A stretch of 64,000 nt of DNA from Raphanus sativus (lineage: Eukaryota; Streptophyta; Magnoliopsida; Brassicales; Brassicaceae), in the NCBI RefSeq assembly GCF_000801105.2, contig NC_079515.1, positions 26,001,407 through 26,065,406 on the forward strand, given 5' to 3'. The notes beneath the pieces were generated by a model that was not told where the DNA came from, did not search any database, and worked only from the letters and a program-made list of their open reading frames with translations. The translations under genes were made by a program, and so were the position numbers. Shown in pieces: positions 33,314 to 44,462 of this stretch (positions within the stretch are counted from its first letter, which is position 1; every line of letters starts with the position of its first letter).

Positions 33314-35562
33314 TTTTTTTTGACAGCAACAAACAGACTCATATAGACTCTGTTATCCAAACTGGTAGCTCTGCATCCATATGAACGACAAAAGACGGTT
33401 GTTTCCTTACACTGCGTGCTAGACTGTCCGCCTTGTTATTTTGTGTTCGTGGTATATGAACGAGCTCTAAACTGTTAAAACTTCTCTTCATGACGAACCC
33501 TAAAGATATCATCTAGGTAACTTGCAAAGGCTGGCCACTCTTCTGGTTCCGAAACCATCTTCACCAACTGAGAACAATCCGTTGCAAACGTAACTGAAAA
33601 CTGCCTTAGATTCCGCATACATTCCATTGCCCAAATAAGGGATTCTATTTCTGAGTGTAGGGCCGAACTAGCCGCTCTTGTATTCCTTGCTCCCATAAGT
33701 CCATCAAAATCTTCCAGTGTGCTATACCATCCTTGGGCTGAAAATCTGTCATGTTCTTTCCATGAGCCATCCGTAAAGCACCATCGTCCGGGTATATTGG
33801 GTATCACCGGATCTGACAGGCTAGTACGGTCTAACTCCTGAGTCACACTCGCTTGTGCCTCGTCCCATAATAATGCCTCCTTCTCTGCCAGTTTAAGGGT
33901 CTCTAAAGGATCAATATCCAAATTACTAAACACTTTATTATTTCGTGCTTTCCATATGTACCATAAGATCCACGCAAAATGATGGTCATTCCATCCTGGT
34001 GGGATCCTCCAAAATAAATAATCTATGTTTGTAAACAGCGACTGTGTCGGGAAAATATTCAGATTTGAAGGGATTTTTGACAAAGCCCAAATCTGAACTG
34101 CCGGTGGACACTCAAAAAACACATGGTTTATTGATTCCTCCGGTTCCCCACATCTGTCACAAACGGTATCCCCTATCAAACCTCTTCCCATTAGATTCTT
34201 CTTGACCGATATACATCCCGAGACTAATTGCCATAAGAAATGTTTCATTTTTGGTGGGCACCTTATCTTCCAGCAGTGAGCCTTCAAAGAATTCACCGAA
34301 GGGCCATACTCCTGAATGATTTGACCTCTGTCCGGATAAACCCGCTCTACTTGATATCCTGATTTAACTGTGTACTTCCCATTCAATGTAAAATGCCAAC
34401 CATCCTGATCATTTTGCCCAGATTGGCTCAGTGGCAAACTTTCGATAAGTTTTGCATCCAGTGGGTCCACCAGTGTCCTTATAGCCTGCAGATTCCAGGT
34501 TCTAGATGTTGCATCAATAAGAGCATCCACCGTGAGATCTGGATAAAGAGTATGATTGTTTTTATTTGCTGGTCTCGGGCGGGTGGATGGGAGCCAATGG
34601 TCGTTCCATACAGAGATAGATGATCCTGTTCCCACCATTTTGATTAGTCCTTTGCTAACCAGAAATCTAGTAGAGATAATACTACGCCATCCATAGGACG
34701 CCGAGTATGATCTAATTGGTTCCAAAGGCGATGCATTCCTAAAATACCTCCCCTTGAAAACTCGAGAAAACAAAGAAGTTGGTTTCTCGATTAAACGCCA
34801 TAGTTGTTTCCCCAACATAGCCGTATTAAAGTCCGAGAAATCCTTGAATCCCAATCCTCCATCCTCTTTGGGTTTACACACTTTGTCCCATGATTGCCAG
34901 TGCATTCCCCTCGTATTGCCCGATGGACTCCACTAAAATTGAGCAACTGCACTTGTTAGCTTCTTGATAATCGTTTTCGGAATACGAAAGCAGGACATTA
35001 CGTGATTCGGTAAGGCCGTTACCACTGATTTTATGATCACCTCTTTTCTTCCCTTAGTAAAAAATTTAAAAGTCCACCCATTTATTCTGTTATTGATACG
35101 CTCTTGGACAAAACCAAACACCTGTGTTTTGGGACCTCCCAATTCTCCGGAATTCCCAAATATGATCTCATTCCTCCCAGATTTTGTATTCCCAAACAAT
35201 CCCGAAGTTCCTGACGAATAGTCTCGTCAATCTTATGCCCAAACTGAATTGACGATTTATCAAAATTAATCTGCTGCCCTGACACCACTTCATATTCCTT
35301 TAGAATTCTTAAAATTGTCTGACACTCCTCCTTTTATGCTCTACAGAAAAAAAACTATCGTCTGCAAAGAGCAAATGAGAAATTGGTGGGCATGCCCGTG
35401 CAACCTTTATTCCTGTCAATAACTTCTCCCTTTCCGCTTTGACAATATTTGCTACGAGAACCTCTGTGCACATGATGAACAAATAAGGGATAAAGGATCC
35501 CCTTGCCTAAGCCCTCTCTATGGGATTATATTTCCTTTTGGTTGATCGTTTAAAAGAACTCT
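33314..35562 (-). mobile_element. 5'-truncated LINE (L1-type with RNase H), minus strand
   Basis: The element is bounded by perfect 15-bp direct repeats (33299-33313 and 35563-35577). Its 3' end reads GTTTGTTGCTGTC plus an A run on the minus strand. It begins inside reverse transcriptase (a LLFADD motif near 35360) and runs through the post-RT region, a zinc-binding RVT-type cysteine segment and an RNase H-like domain. The endonuclease, ORF1 and the N-terminal half of RT are missing, as expected for incomplete target-primed reverse transcription. After the right TSD, AAAAGTAGCAT units recur two more times. Confidence 0.94.
33475..35540 (-). pseudogene. LINE ORF2 remnant: RT thumb, zf-RVT and RNase H
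   Basis: The longest open part (33475-34905) gives 476 codons: WDKVCKPKEDGGLGFKDF, then the cysteine-rich segment CDRCGEPEESINHVFFEC, then an RNase H-like domain with FTDGSWKE, SEIESLIWAM and FATDCSQLV, consistent with the catalytic acidic residues. Upstream, an in-frame TAG replaces a Trp codon (34936-34934, after AVAQF), and frameshifts near 35200-35350 separate SYLGIP and LLFADD. It is a dead copy. Unlike the LINE at 37.9-43.7 kb it carries RNase H, so it belongs to a different lineage. Confidence 0.88.
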
Positions 35563-35577
35563 AGTATAAAAGTAGCA

Positions 35578-36131
35578 TAAAAGTAGCATAAAAGTAGAAT
35601 ATATATAGCCTTCTACCTTTTAACTGTATGTTAATTTTATTGTATAGTATATAAAATAAATTGTAAAAATTTAAAAACACATACATATGACTAGTAAATT
35701 TTATATCTTCCAAAACATTTTTTTTTTAATAAATGAACTTTTGTTGCTATTTTTTATATTTGCTTACAAATAGTAAACGTTGTATGCGAGAAAAGTATTA
35801 AATGGGAAGCCTGTGGATTAAAATCAAACACCAACCCTATTGTAATTTTAAATATTTTAATCAATCTAAGACTTTATTATTGGTTTGGTTTATAAAAACA
35901 TATATTGCATATATTTAAGAACGAAAGCAACAAATTATAAATTATAATATTTTCATCAGTAATTCTGATTCACAAAATTTAATCTAAAATTGGATTTCAT
36001 AAATACTTTTAGTTAATTACTTAGCAAATTATAAATGTGTAAACCAAAATAATAGAAAATCTTGTAAATATAATATTCTAGTTCTGATATTTTATAAGTA
36101 GATATTTTAGTGATTCTATTTTAATAGTATA
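35578..36131. other. AT-rich spacer
   Basis: Low-GC DNA without open frames of interest between the LINE fragment and the small Helitron. Confidence 0.45.
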
Positions 36132-36835
36132 CTATATTTTGACCCGCCCTTAAAAAGGGCTTTTTATGAAATTTATTTTAAATTCACTTATATATTTTAA
36201 CTTTTTATGAAATTTATCTTAAATTCACTTATATATTTTTGATAAATTATATATTTTATTTTATTTTCAATATGACTAAATTTTAGAAGACTCTAAATAA
36301 TTCTAACCCGTAATATGATTTTATTTATTTCAACCGAAGTTAAACTTATTTTACACTGATTATTTTTAATTTAAATAGAATATTTTATATCTTCAACACT
36401 CTTGTATTGAAAAATTTATTTGTGCGTTTCAAAATATTTTATATAATTTTATTAAATTTAGTATATGTGATTTAGTTTTTATTTAAATGAAAATACTTTT
36501 AAAAAGTTGAGATAATTCAGACATGTATTATGATTTTGTTGATTTAATCATTTTTTATTTCAACTTGATTTTATTTTCAGTTTTCATTTAATAAATGCTT
36601 TCAAATAATTAATAATGTGAAAGATTTTTTGGAAAAATATGGTGTAAATATTTAGGAAATAATTTTTTTTAAAAGGCTAAGAACTGAATTATATTAAATA
36701 CTCTTTAATGTAATTTCAAAATAATGATTTTGATTGGTTGCAAATAATGCTGAGAAAAAAGTACATACAATTTTTGTAATTACTTAAAAATTTCAGGGCA
36801 TATTCATAAACAGTCATCTGCTTTAATAGTATAGA
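36132..36835 (-). mobile_element. Small non-autonomous Helitron, minus strand
   Basis: On the minus strand the 5' end is A|TCTATACTATTAAAGCAGA (from 36835), the start seen in Brassicaceae AtREP-type Helitrons. The 3' end has a perfect 6-bp hairpin GCCCTT-TTT-AAGGGC (36060s on the opposite strand, i.e. 36146-36160), then GGGTCAAAAT, ATAG and T. The final tetranucleotide is ATAG and not CTAG, probably by mutation. Length is 704 bp; the interior is AT-rich and non-coding, with a 45-bp local duplication (TTTTTATGAAATTTAT...CTTATATATTTT, twice near 36160-36240). Confidence 0.68.
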
Positions 36836-37024
36836 TATGGTTCATAAAAAGATTTTTTATAATATTGGATAATGTTTTGCATCCTAAATAAATATATATA
36901 CTCTTCATTGAAATATATTTATATTTTATTATTTACATTTATTTTACCAATAATAGTTTTTAGAAACAATTATAAGTGGAGTTTGATACTAATATATCCA
37001 AACTAAAAATAAAGATAATTTATA

Positions 37025-37289
37025 CTCCCTCTGTTTTTAAAGATGTGTTTTAGGAATTTTTTTTGTTTCAAAAAGACGTATTTTTCATATTTTCAATGTA
37101 ATTTTTGTCAACTAATTATGAATAATTGTGAATCTCAAAAACATTAGTTGCATTTCTTGAAATTTTATTGGTTTAGAAATATAGGAAATATAAAATAACA
37201 AAAAACTATGCACTAATTAGTAAATTTTAATATGTTTTATTAAAAAGTGTGAAAATCTCAAAACATGTATTATTTAAAAACAGATGGAG
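37025..37289. mobile_element. Stowaway MITE with TA target duplication
   Basis: The left end CTCCCTCTGTTTTTAAA and the right end, reverse strand, CTCCATCTGTTTTTAAA form the inverted repeats, flanked by TA at 37023-37024 and 37290-37291. The element is 265 bp and non-coding. The ends differ slightly from the element at 30346, so it is another subfamily. Confidence 0.9.
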
Positions 37290-37291
37290 TA

Positions 37292-37624
37292 TATTATAAT
37301 ACGAAAATGATATAATTTTTATAACAAAAATGTCAAAATAATATTTTTGTGAAATAGAGCAAATATATTGTAGTGGTCCGACAGAAGTACTCGTTCCACC
37401 CGGCCGACACGCAACTCCATGCACTTCAAGTCTCCACCACCAAATTTGTTAATTTATTGTTAGTGTTACTTTTGTGTTTTCATTTGCATTATTATTATTA
37501 TTTCTCCTACAAAATAAACTGACTAATTGATATTTTACCACGCTATTTATTTCTCAGAATAGTAAAGCACGAGATAACTTCCGAACAAGTGCAATGCGGT
37601 TCAAATAGTAACAAAAATGTATAA

Positions 37625-37668
<44 letters not shown>

Positions 37669-37894
37669 TTGTAACTGTTGACAGCAGTACGGTGTGGAAC
37701 GATTGATTACTATTCGAATTCTAAGCAGACATTTATTTATATTTTTCTGTTTTATATTGGCTCTAATCAATAACTTTATGGAATGAAAATAAACAAAAGA
37801 ACTGTATGAATTGGAATAACACAGTGAATCCTTTTGCAAAAAAATAAAATATCATAGTGAATAATAATATTTCATCTTTTTAAGATTTGGTAGT
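37292..37894. other. Spacer with TA microsatellite
   Basis: It contains a (TA)n run at about 37629-37663 and no recognised gene. It ends at the 5' boundary of the LINE, which could not be placed exactly. Confidence 0.5.
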
Positions 37895-37932
37895 AGATCT
37901 TGCAAATTAGTCAAAGACAAAAAAACGCTCTG

Positions 37933-39618
37933 ATGGAGAATCCCTGGCTCTCTGCAGCTCGCGCTTCCGCCTTGCTCCCGGTGCCTCCTCCGACTGGAAT
38001 CAAGCCCATCCCTGACCCCCCTGACCCCCCAGACCCTCCTAATCCTGCCTCATCCTTCCCCCTTGCCCTCTTTCCCCCACTTTCCACCTCTCCCCCCAAA
38101 TCTCAGAAACAATCTAAACTGGGCCAATCTCATCTGTGCCCTGCTTCTAAAGCTTCAAACACTCAAACTGGCTCTGCTTTGCAACAGTCCTCTCCTTCTT
38201 TCTCTGGTGTTTCAAATCCCAATCCCAGAAACCCTAGATCTACTTCTACTGTTCATGAACAGTACCGAATTTTATCACCAAAAAATACTTCCCCAACCCG
38301 AACTAACAAAGCTTCAAGCTCTCTTACCTCTTCCAGACCTCTCCCCCCCGTCCCCCCTCCTCCTCCCCAAGAACCCTTAGCTGATCCTGCCGCCTCTACT
38401 AATCCTTTTCCTAGTCCTGTTGTAACTGATGCTGAACCTGCTGCCCTTGCTCCTGCTCAGGAAGGCTCAAACATCCCTGTCTCTGTTCAGGATGGTCCTA
38501 TGCCGCCTTTCCTGCAACGTCAACCTACTATTCCCCCTGCTCAAAAATTGGTGGAAAGAATCAGAAAGTCAGAAGATAAAACTCTAAAAAGACTGGCTCC
38601 TATTAATATATCTGATTCAGGAAGACCAACGGTTCTAATCCCTGATGCAGTTTTTGAAAAGGGTGCAGAACTACACAAGGATTTCATTGCTTGTTACTTC
38701 AATGGCAGACCCCCGCCTATCAAACAGATTCAAAATGTTTTGAATCATATGTGGGGTAAAGGCAATCGAGTGGAGATCCACAACAATCCTCGCACCCGAT
38801 CTTTCCTTGTCCGTATCCCTAGTGACTACTTGAAGAAAAAAATTTTGGAGAAAGGTATATGGTACATTGGCGACTCTATGTTCCATACAGCTCAATGGAC
38901 GTCTGCCCACTCTTCGGCAACGCCTCCTCTAGACTGTATCCAGATATGGGCTCATCTGATTGGTGTGCCTTTGGATCTTCGCCACAATGAGGGTTTGAGT
39001 TTAGTTGCAGGTCTTGTGGGGGAACCTAAGGAGACTGACGACTTTACAAAGAATCTTGTTAGCCTCACTATCTCTCACGTAAAAGTGGCTGTCGACCTCA
39101 CGAAACCTGTTCCTGATGTGGTGGAATTCACAAGGCAGAGTGGTGAAGTAGTCGAAGTTATGGTTACTTATCCTTGGCTTCCTCCTACCTGTGCGCATTG
39201 CAAGGAGCTTGGTCACATCTCCAAAAACTGTCTGCAGTTACCTCCTCAAACTCCTGCTCCAAAGGCCTCTTCCTCTAAAACCCTCCATCCCCAAACTGCC
39301 AAGAAAGATAACTTAAATTCAAAACCTTCTGTCTCTTCCTCTGACCCTCCACCTACTATCATCTCTGATCCTCCTCCTACTGTCACCCCCGAACCTCCTG
39401 TTGTCCCAGAACCTCCTGTTGCATCATCTCCTTCACCCGCCTTTGATCCCATGTCTGTTGACCCTCCTTCTGATCCTCCTATTCCCCCCTTCCACCCTCC
39501 TCCCCTCCTCACCCCCTCCTCCCCCTTATTGACTCTCTTGAGAACTCCCCGCCTTTTGTCCCTCCCCCTTCCCCTTCATAGTCGCCCTTCCTGCTCCTCA
39601 TCCAAAACCATCCCTTAA
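37933..39618 (+). CDS. LINE ORF1 protein (DUF4283 + CCHC zinc knuckle), C-terminus frameshifted
   Basis: It starts MENPWLSAARASALLP, with ATG at 37933. The first 200 residues are Pro/Ser-rich. Residues about 230-410 are a DUF4283-like domain (PDAVFEKGAELHKDF, CYFNGRPP, VRIPSDYLKKKILEKGIWYI), followed by YPWLPPTCAHCKELGHISKN, which contains the zinc knuckle C-x2-C-x4-H-x4-C completed by the next Cys. ORF1 proteins bind and package LINE RNA. After the knuckle a long Pro-rich tail changes frame twice: the frame continues as IDSLENSPPFVPPPSP (about 39528-39575) and then as KPSLKRSRSHPLLLYSPPK (from about 39600), which runs to a stop at 39836-39838. The changes lie in C-rich tracts and may be decay or assembly errors. 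All recognised domains precede them. Confidence 0.85.
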   Translation: MENPWLSAARASALLPVPPPTGIKPIPDPPDPPDPPNPASSFPLALFPPLSTSPPKSQKQSKLGQSHLCPASKASNTQTGSALQQSSPSFSGVSNPNPRNPRSTSTVHEQYRILSPKNTSPTRTNKASSSLTSSRPLPPVPPPPPQEPLADPAASTNPFPSPVVTDAEPAALAPAQEGSNIPVSVQDGPMPPFLQRQPTIPPAQKLVERIRKSEDKTLKRLAPINISDSGRPTVLIPDAVFEKGAELHKDFIACYFNGRPPPIKQIQNVLNHMWGKGNRVEIHNNPRTRSFLVRIPSDYLKKKILEKGIWYIGDSMFHTAQWTSAHSSATPPLDCIQIWAHLIGVPLDLRHNEGLSLVAGLVGEPKETDDFTKNLVSLTISHVKVAVDLTKPVPDVVEFTRQSGEVVEVMVTYPWLPPTCAHCKELGHISKNCLQLPPQTPAPKASSSKTLHPQTAKKDNLNSKPSVSSSDPPPTIISDPPPTVTPEPPVVPEPPVASSPSPAFDPMSVDPPSDPPIPPFHPPPLLTPSSPLLTLLRTPRLLSLPLPLHSRPSCSSSKTIP

Positions 39619-39837
39619 GCGATCCCGTTCTCACCCTCTCCTTTTGTACTCCCCACCAAAATCTCTACCTGTTGATGTTCCTGTCCATTCTTCCTCTGTT
39701 GATGTTCCTCTCCCTTCTTCTTCTGTTGATGTTGGCACTTTTTCTTCAGCCAACATTAATCTCTCTACCTCAAACTCTTTCTCTCTTTTGGCTTCTGATG
39801 GCTCCCTCTCTTTAGGGGAGTCTCCTTTTTCTTCCTG

Positions 39838-42800
39838 ATGTGTAGTAAACTATTTTTTTGGAATGTCCGTGGCATTAACGACCCGGTTAAACATAGACCT
39901 TTTTGTCAATGGCTTAGTAGTAAAAAACCCGTTTTTGGTGCACTACTTGAAACCCACATCAAAGAACCAAACCTTCAACGACTGATGGCCATTCTCTGCT
40001 CCAACTGGAAATTCGTTTCTAATCACTCTGAGGATGAGGATGGACGGATCATCATAATTTGGAAGAACCCGGCAACTGTGCGAGTTCTCCATAAATCAAA
40101 GCAGTCAATGACTTGTGAAGTTGTGCTCCCAAACGCCTGTCCTTTCTACTACACTGCAATCTATGCATCTAATTTGAGGGAGGAACGTGTTGACCTATGG
40201 GTTGAGCTGATTGATCTTCAGCAAAGTCTGTCACTCTACAATCTGCCTTGGTATATTGGAGGTGATTTCAATCAAATTGTGCATCACTCTGAGCATTCTC
40301 TCTCCCATGTATGCTCTCTAGATGCCGCTATGATTGAACTTCAAGACTGTCTCATTCAACTCGAAGTCTCTGACCTGAGGTATCATGGGCCACTCTTCAC
40401 CTGGTTAAATAAAACTCCGCAGTCTCCCTTTGCAAAGAAACTTGATCGCCTTCTTCTAAACAACCACGCCCTAAACTTGTTCCCTAACAGCTCAGCTACC
40501 TTCCTTCCCCCTCTCTTTTCAGATCACAGCCCTTGTCTCTTGGACCTTGCCCATCCCCTACCTATCACCGGAACCAAGCCCTTCAAATTCTTCAACTATC
40601 TCACTAAACACCCTGCTTTTTTCCTTGTCGTGTCGGAAGCCTGGAACCAAGCCGGAAGCGCGGTGCTATGCCTAAAAGATCTCTATTGGAAGCAAAAATG
40701 CATAAAAAAGGACTTGATCCAACTAAATCGAGAGAACTTTTCACAAATACAAATGAGAGTTTGTGAGGCTAATCGTTTGTTTCTGGCTGCGCAGGTACTA
40801 GCTCTTGAATCACCCACTACTGCAAACTTTGAGAAAGAGAAAGAGATGTGTGAGAAGTGGACTTTCCTGAGACTCATAGAGGAAAGCTATTTCAAACAAA
40901 AATCACGAGTTAACTGGTTGGGAGAGGGTGATCTCAACACGGCATATTTCTTCAGGGTATTCCAGACGCGGATAAGCTTCAACTCAATCAGGTGTTTTCA
41001 ACTTCAAAATGGAGTGCTGATCACGGACCCGCTTGCCATGAGTTTAATTGCATTGAATCACTTCAAGAACATTCTGGGGCCTGACAACCTGCAGTTTCCG
41101 CTCTTGCCATCTCCCCCTGTCTGGTTCTGCGCTTTAACTGGTTACACTGTCCCACTTGAACTTCATCAACCTATGTGCTCTATCCCATCGGAAGAAGAAA
41201 TCACTCGCCTGCTGTTTCGCTTAAATCCGAACAAGGCACCTGGGCCGGACGGGTTGACATCGGGTTTCTACAAGGCAGCCTGGAGCGTAGTTGGAACGGA
41301 AGTTGTTACTGCTATCAGGGGTTTCTTCCTCACATCCTTCCTCCCCTCCTCTGTTAACGCAACGATCCTGTCTCTGGTCCCGAAAAGAATAGGTGCCTCT
41401 CTCATCTCTGACTTTCGCCCTATTGCATGCCTAAACACTATCTACAAGGTGATATCGAGACTCTTGGTGAAAAAATTAAAGCCTATCCTTCCTAAGCTTA
41501 TCCTACCATCTCAGACTGCTTTTGTTCAGAATAGACTACTTCTTGAAAACACAGTCTTGGCGGGAGAGCTTGTGAATGGGTATCATAAAGCTCAGGGGCC
41601 CAGGCGCATCACTATAAAAGTGGACATTGCGAAAGCTTTCGACACTTTGTCTTGGGATTTCTTGTTTAACTGTCTGCAGGGCATTAACCTTCCTCCCCGG
41701 TTAATTCGCTGGTTGAAATCTTGTGTTTGTACCCCCAACTTCACTCTAGGCTATAATGGTACTGTGCATGGCTACTTCAAGGGTAGGAGAGGACTCAGGC
41801 AAGGTGACCCCTTGTCTCCCTATCTCTTTGTGATAGCCATGAACACTCTCTCCCATCTACTAAACAAGGCGGCTACAGATTTCAAGATTAACTACCACCA
41901 CCAATGCAACAAGGCCAAACTCACCCACCTTAGCTTCGCAGATGATCTACTGATTTTCATAGATGGCTCTCTCTCTTCGCTTCAAGCTGTCTTGCAAATA
42001 CTAAAGGAGTTTGAAACACGCTCAGGTCTGGCGGTGAGTATGCAGAAATCATCTTTTTTTGCTTCAGGATTATCGCAGGCTGAAATTGATACTATCCAAG
42101 CGTCGATGGGTATGCCTCTTGCCACTCTTCCTGTGCGATATCTTGGAGTCCCTCTCAACTCATCAAAGCCTTCGCTCTCGAACTGTGAAGGCATGATCCA
42201 GCAAATAAAAACAAGACTGTCTTCCTGGAGTGCGAAAGCGCTCTCTTTTGCAGGCAGACTGCTGTTGATCAAAACTGTGATAGCGGGGATAAACACTTTT
42301 TGGTGCTCTACATTTATTCTGCCTAAGGCTGTCATCAAAAGAATAAACTCTCTATGTGGAGTTTTCTTATGGAAAGGAGACATAGAGAGTCACCATTCTG
42401 CTAGAGTGGCATGGGATGTTGTTGTGAAGGAAAAGAAGCATGGTGGACTGGGAATAAAAGATCTATTTGTTTGGAACAAAGCATGCATTTTGAGACTTAT
42501 TTGGCTTCTGTTTTTTCAGGCAGGTTCAGTTTGGGTGGCATGGTTTAAATCTACTGTCCTAGCCGATAACCTAAGCAATTTTTGGACTGTCAAACCGAGC
42601 TCTAAGTTCTCGTGGCTGACTAACAAGATTCTCAAGATGAGGGATACAATGTTCACCTGGATCAAGCAAAAGATTGGGGATGGAAGGAGCTGTAGATTCT
42701 GGACTGATAACTGGTTTCCGCATGGACGTGTCACTGATTTCATGCTGCAGGGGAGGAATACACGTCTTGGTATCCGGAAGGATGCAACTCTTGCCAGTTT

Positions 42801-43506
42801 GTGTACGGATGGCCAATGGTTTCTCCCGCAAGCTCGCTCTGAAAATCAAGTTCTTGTACTGGCGTTCCTGATGAGTATCAATTTCACAGACGAAGAAGAT
42901 ACTTATGAATGGGTCATTGATGGAAAATCATCAACCAAATACTCAACTGGTATGGTCTACAAGAAACTTAAGGGAGACTCCGACACTTTACCGTGGACTA
43001 AGGCAGTCTGGATCACTGGGGGAGTGCCAAAACACTCGTTCTTTGTTTGGCTCGTGACCTTAAACCGCTGCCCAACGCGAGACAGGTTACTTTCTTGGGG
43101 TCTTCAGACTGATCCGAAATGCATGCTATGTGGAGATTGTGATGAGAGCAGAAACCATATCTACTTTGAATGTATCTACTCTTGGGAAATTTGGACTTCA
43201 ATGGCATCCCGATTTAGACTACTGCCGCAGAGGAACTGGAATGATGGCTTGCTGCAGATGCAAGTCCTTGGTGGGGACAAAATCAGGAAACGTCTACTGC
43301 TTCTTGCTTGGCAAGCAGTCATCTACTGGATATGGGCAGAGCGGAACTCTCGACTTCACCGTAACTGCTCTCGCCCTGCTGCGCTGCTGATGACATTGAT
43401 TGACCGGCAAGTTAAAGACAAGATCAGTAGCTATCGAGAAAGAAATCCTACGCTATCCTCATCTCTGCTTCAAGCCTGGTTTGGTGCTCGTGATCGTATC
43501 GCTTGA
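39838..43506 (+). CDS. LINE ORF2 polyprotein: AP-type endonuclease, reverse transcriptase, zf-RVT; intact
   Basis: It is an uninterrupted frame of 1222 residues. Residues 1-235 form an exo/endonuclease domain ([39 protein letters not shown]). Residues about 440-760 are reverse transcriptase ([51 protein letters not shown], and the catalytic FADD near 700). Residues about 1060-1140 form the cysteine/histidine zf-RVT segment ([37 protein letters not shown]). There is no RNase H. The protein nicks the target and reverse transcribes LINE RNA at the break. Its ATG overlaps the stop of the downstream ORF1 frame as TGATG (39836-39840), an arrangement that could allow reinitiation. Every catalytic motif I can check is present. 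Confidence 0.92.
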   Translation: MCSKLFFWNVRGINDPVKHRPFCQWLSSKKPVFGALLETHIKEPNLQRLMAILCSNWKFVSNHSEDEDGRIIIIWKNPATVRVLHKSKQSMTCEVVLPNACPFYYTAIYASNLREERVDLWVELIDLQQSLSLYNLPWYIGGDFNQIVHHSEHSLSHVCSLDAAMIELQDCLIQLEVSDLRYHGPLFTWLNKTPQSPFAKKLDRLLLNNHALNLFPNSSATFLPPLFSDHSPCLLDLAHPLPITGTKPFKFFNYLTKHPAFFLVVSEAWNQAGSAVLCLKDLYWKQKCIKKDLIQLNRENFSQIQMRVCEANRLFLAAQVLALESPTTANFEKEKEMCEKWTFLRLIEESYFKQKSRVNWLGEGDLNTAYFFRVFQTRISFNSIRCFQLQNGVLITDPLAMSLIALNHFKNILGPDNLQFPLLPSPPVWFCALTGYTVPLELHQPMCSIPSEEEITRLLFRLNPNKAPGPDGLTSGFYKAAWSVVGTEVVTAIRGFFLTSFLPSSVNATILSLVPKRIGASLISDFRPIACLNTIYKVISRLLVKKLKPILPKLILPSQTAFVQNRLLLENTVLAGELVNGYHKAQGPRRITIKVDIAKAFDTLSWDFLFNCLQGINLPPRLIRWLKSCVCTPNFTLGYNGTVHGYFKGRRGLRQGDPLSPYLFVIAMNTLSHLLNKAATDFKINYHHQCNKAKLTHLSFADDLLIFIDGSLSSLQAVLQILKEFETRSGLAVSMQKSSFFASGLSQAEIDTIQASMGMPLATLPVRYLGVPLNSSKPSLSNCEGMIQQIKTRLSSWSAKALSFAGRLLLIKTVIAGINTFWCSTFILPKAVIKRINSLCGVFLWKGDIESHHSARVAWDVVVKEKKHGGLGIKDLFVWNKACILRLIWLLFFQAGSVWVAWFKSTVLADNLSNFWTVKPSSKFSWLTNKILKMRDTMFTWIKQKIGDGRSCRFWTDNWFPHGRVTDFMLQGRNTRLGIRKDATLASLCTDGQWFLPQARSENQVLVLAFLMSINFTDEEDTYEWVIDGKSSTKYSTGMVYKKLKGDSDTLPWTKAVWITGGVPKHSFFVWLVTLNRCPTRDRLLSWGLQTDPKCMLCGDCDESRNHIYFECIYSWEIWTSMASRFRLLPQRNWNDGLLQMQVLGGDKIRKRLLLLAWQAVIYWIWAERNSRLHRNCSRPAALLMTLIDRQVKDKISSYRERNPTLSSSLLQAWFGARDRIA

Positions 43507-43724
43507 TCTTCCTGGCTTTGGTTTCATCGACTGCTTCTCGCGTCCTTTCCTTTTCTCTATTTCACTTGGGTTTCAATTACTTTTGGGTTTCTTTGTTATG
43601 GGTTACAATTACTGTTGGGTTTATTCACTGGGTTTCACATTTTCTACTGGGCCTTGCCTGTTAACTAGCCCACGGGTTATGTATTTTGTTTCTCATGCAT
43701 TTTAAATATAATGAAAGCCTTTTC

Positions 43725-43751
<27 letters not shown>
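43725..43751 (+). repeat. Poly(A) tail of the LINE
   Basis: 27 uninterrupted A follow ATGAAAGCCTTTTC, the 3' end of the LINE transcript. Confidence 0.95.
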
Positions 43752-43755
<4 letters not shown>

Positions 43756-44453
43756 GGTATTTGACACTAATCTTGTAGCTTGGCATAATAAATCAGTGTT
43801 CTGAAACTCCAACCTATGAAATTATTTGATTAATGATCATATTTAGATTATTTTTTCTGTCCTTGATTTTGATTGAACATTATAATCAATGAAGGTTTTT
43901 GTTTATTTTTGTTTTGGTTACAAACAGTTGTAGTCTAATGAATCAAAATTTGAATCATTTATTTTAAATCCAAGTACTTCCAAAACAGAACCTTATCACT
44001 TACGTTTTCTCCATCGTTGATAACTTATTATGAATCACGTAGAAAAGGATACTTGTTTTATTTTCTTTTAACGTAGGATAGAGAGTGGTCAAACGCCAAA
44101 CCATCAAATCACATTTTTACTAAGTACAGTCGAGACTTTTAGTGGTCTTGCCTTAACGAATTAGGCCAATGTTCTTATCTATCACCGTCCTGTCCAACTT
44201 ACCGTTTTTTCATATTAACAATTTCACACGCATGTTTCGTGACAAAAAAAACAATTTCACACGCATGCATATGGTTTCCAGTAGTGATCGTGGTTGGTCT
44301 GTTTTTTCTGCGATTAATGTGGTGAATGCTTTAAAACAAACAAGTTTCATAGGCGTGTCGTTTATAGAGATCCATGTAACTATATCGCTTTTAATGTCTA
44401 AAAAGGAGTATTTGAAATCAATTTGCTAATTTTTTTCCATTTTGGTTCACTAT
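43752..44453. other. Spacer between LINE and MULE MITE
   Basis: No gene recognised. It contains the micro-insertion at 44235-44250. Confidence 0.5.
44218..44267 (+). repeat. Micro-insertion: TTTCGTGAC+poly(A) between 17-bp direct repeats
   Basis: ACAATTTCACACGCATG at 44218-44234 recurs at 44251-44267. The insert of 16 nt is TTTCGTGAC followed by A, the plus-strand orientation of the class. Confidence 0.75.
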
Positions 44454-44462
44454 TTAAATATT

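Larger units (their letters stand above)
37895..43751 (+). mobile_element. Nearly complete LINE (L1-type, no RNase H) with poly(A) tail
   Basis: It has ORF1 (37933 onward), ORF2 (39838-43506), a 3' UTR of about 220 bp and 27 consecutive A (43725-43751) after CCTTTTC. The 5' leader before the ORF1 ATG is only a few dozen bases. No clean target duplication was found: the 3' flank begins TTTTGGTATTTG and the 5' flank has GATTTGGTAGTAG, sharing only TTTGGTA, so the exact 5' edge is uncertain by some tens of bases. The GC content is far above the surrounding AT-rich DNA. The intact ORF2 and long pure A tail point to a fairly recent insertion. Confidence 0.93.

Noticed and set aside
37880..43765. 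Target-site duplication of the full-length LINE
   Set aside because: Only TTTGGTA is shared between flanks, too short and too AT-rich to be convincing.
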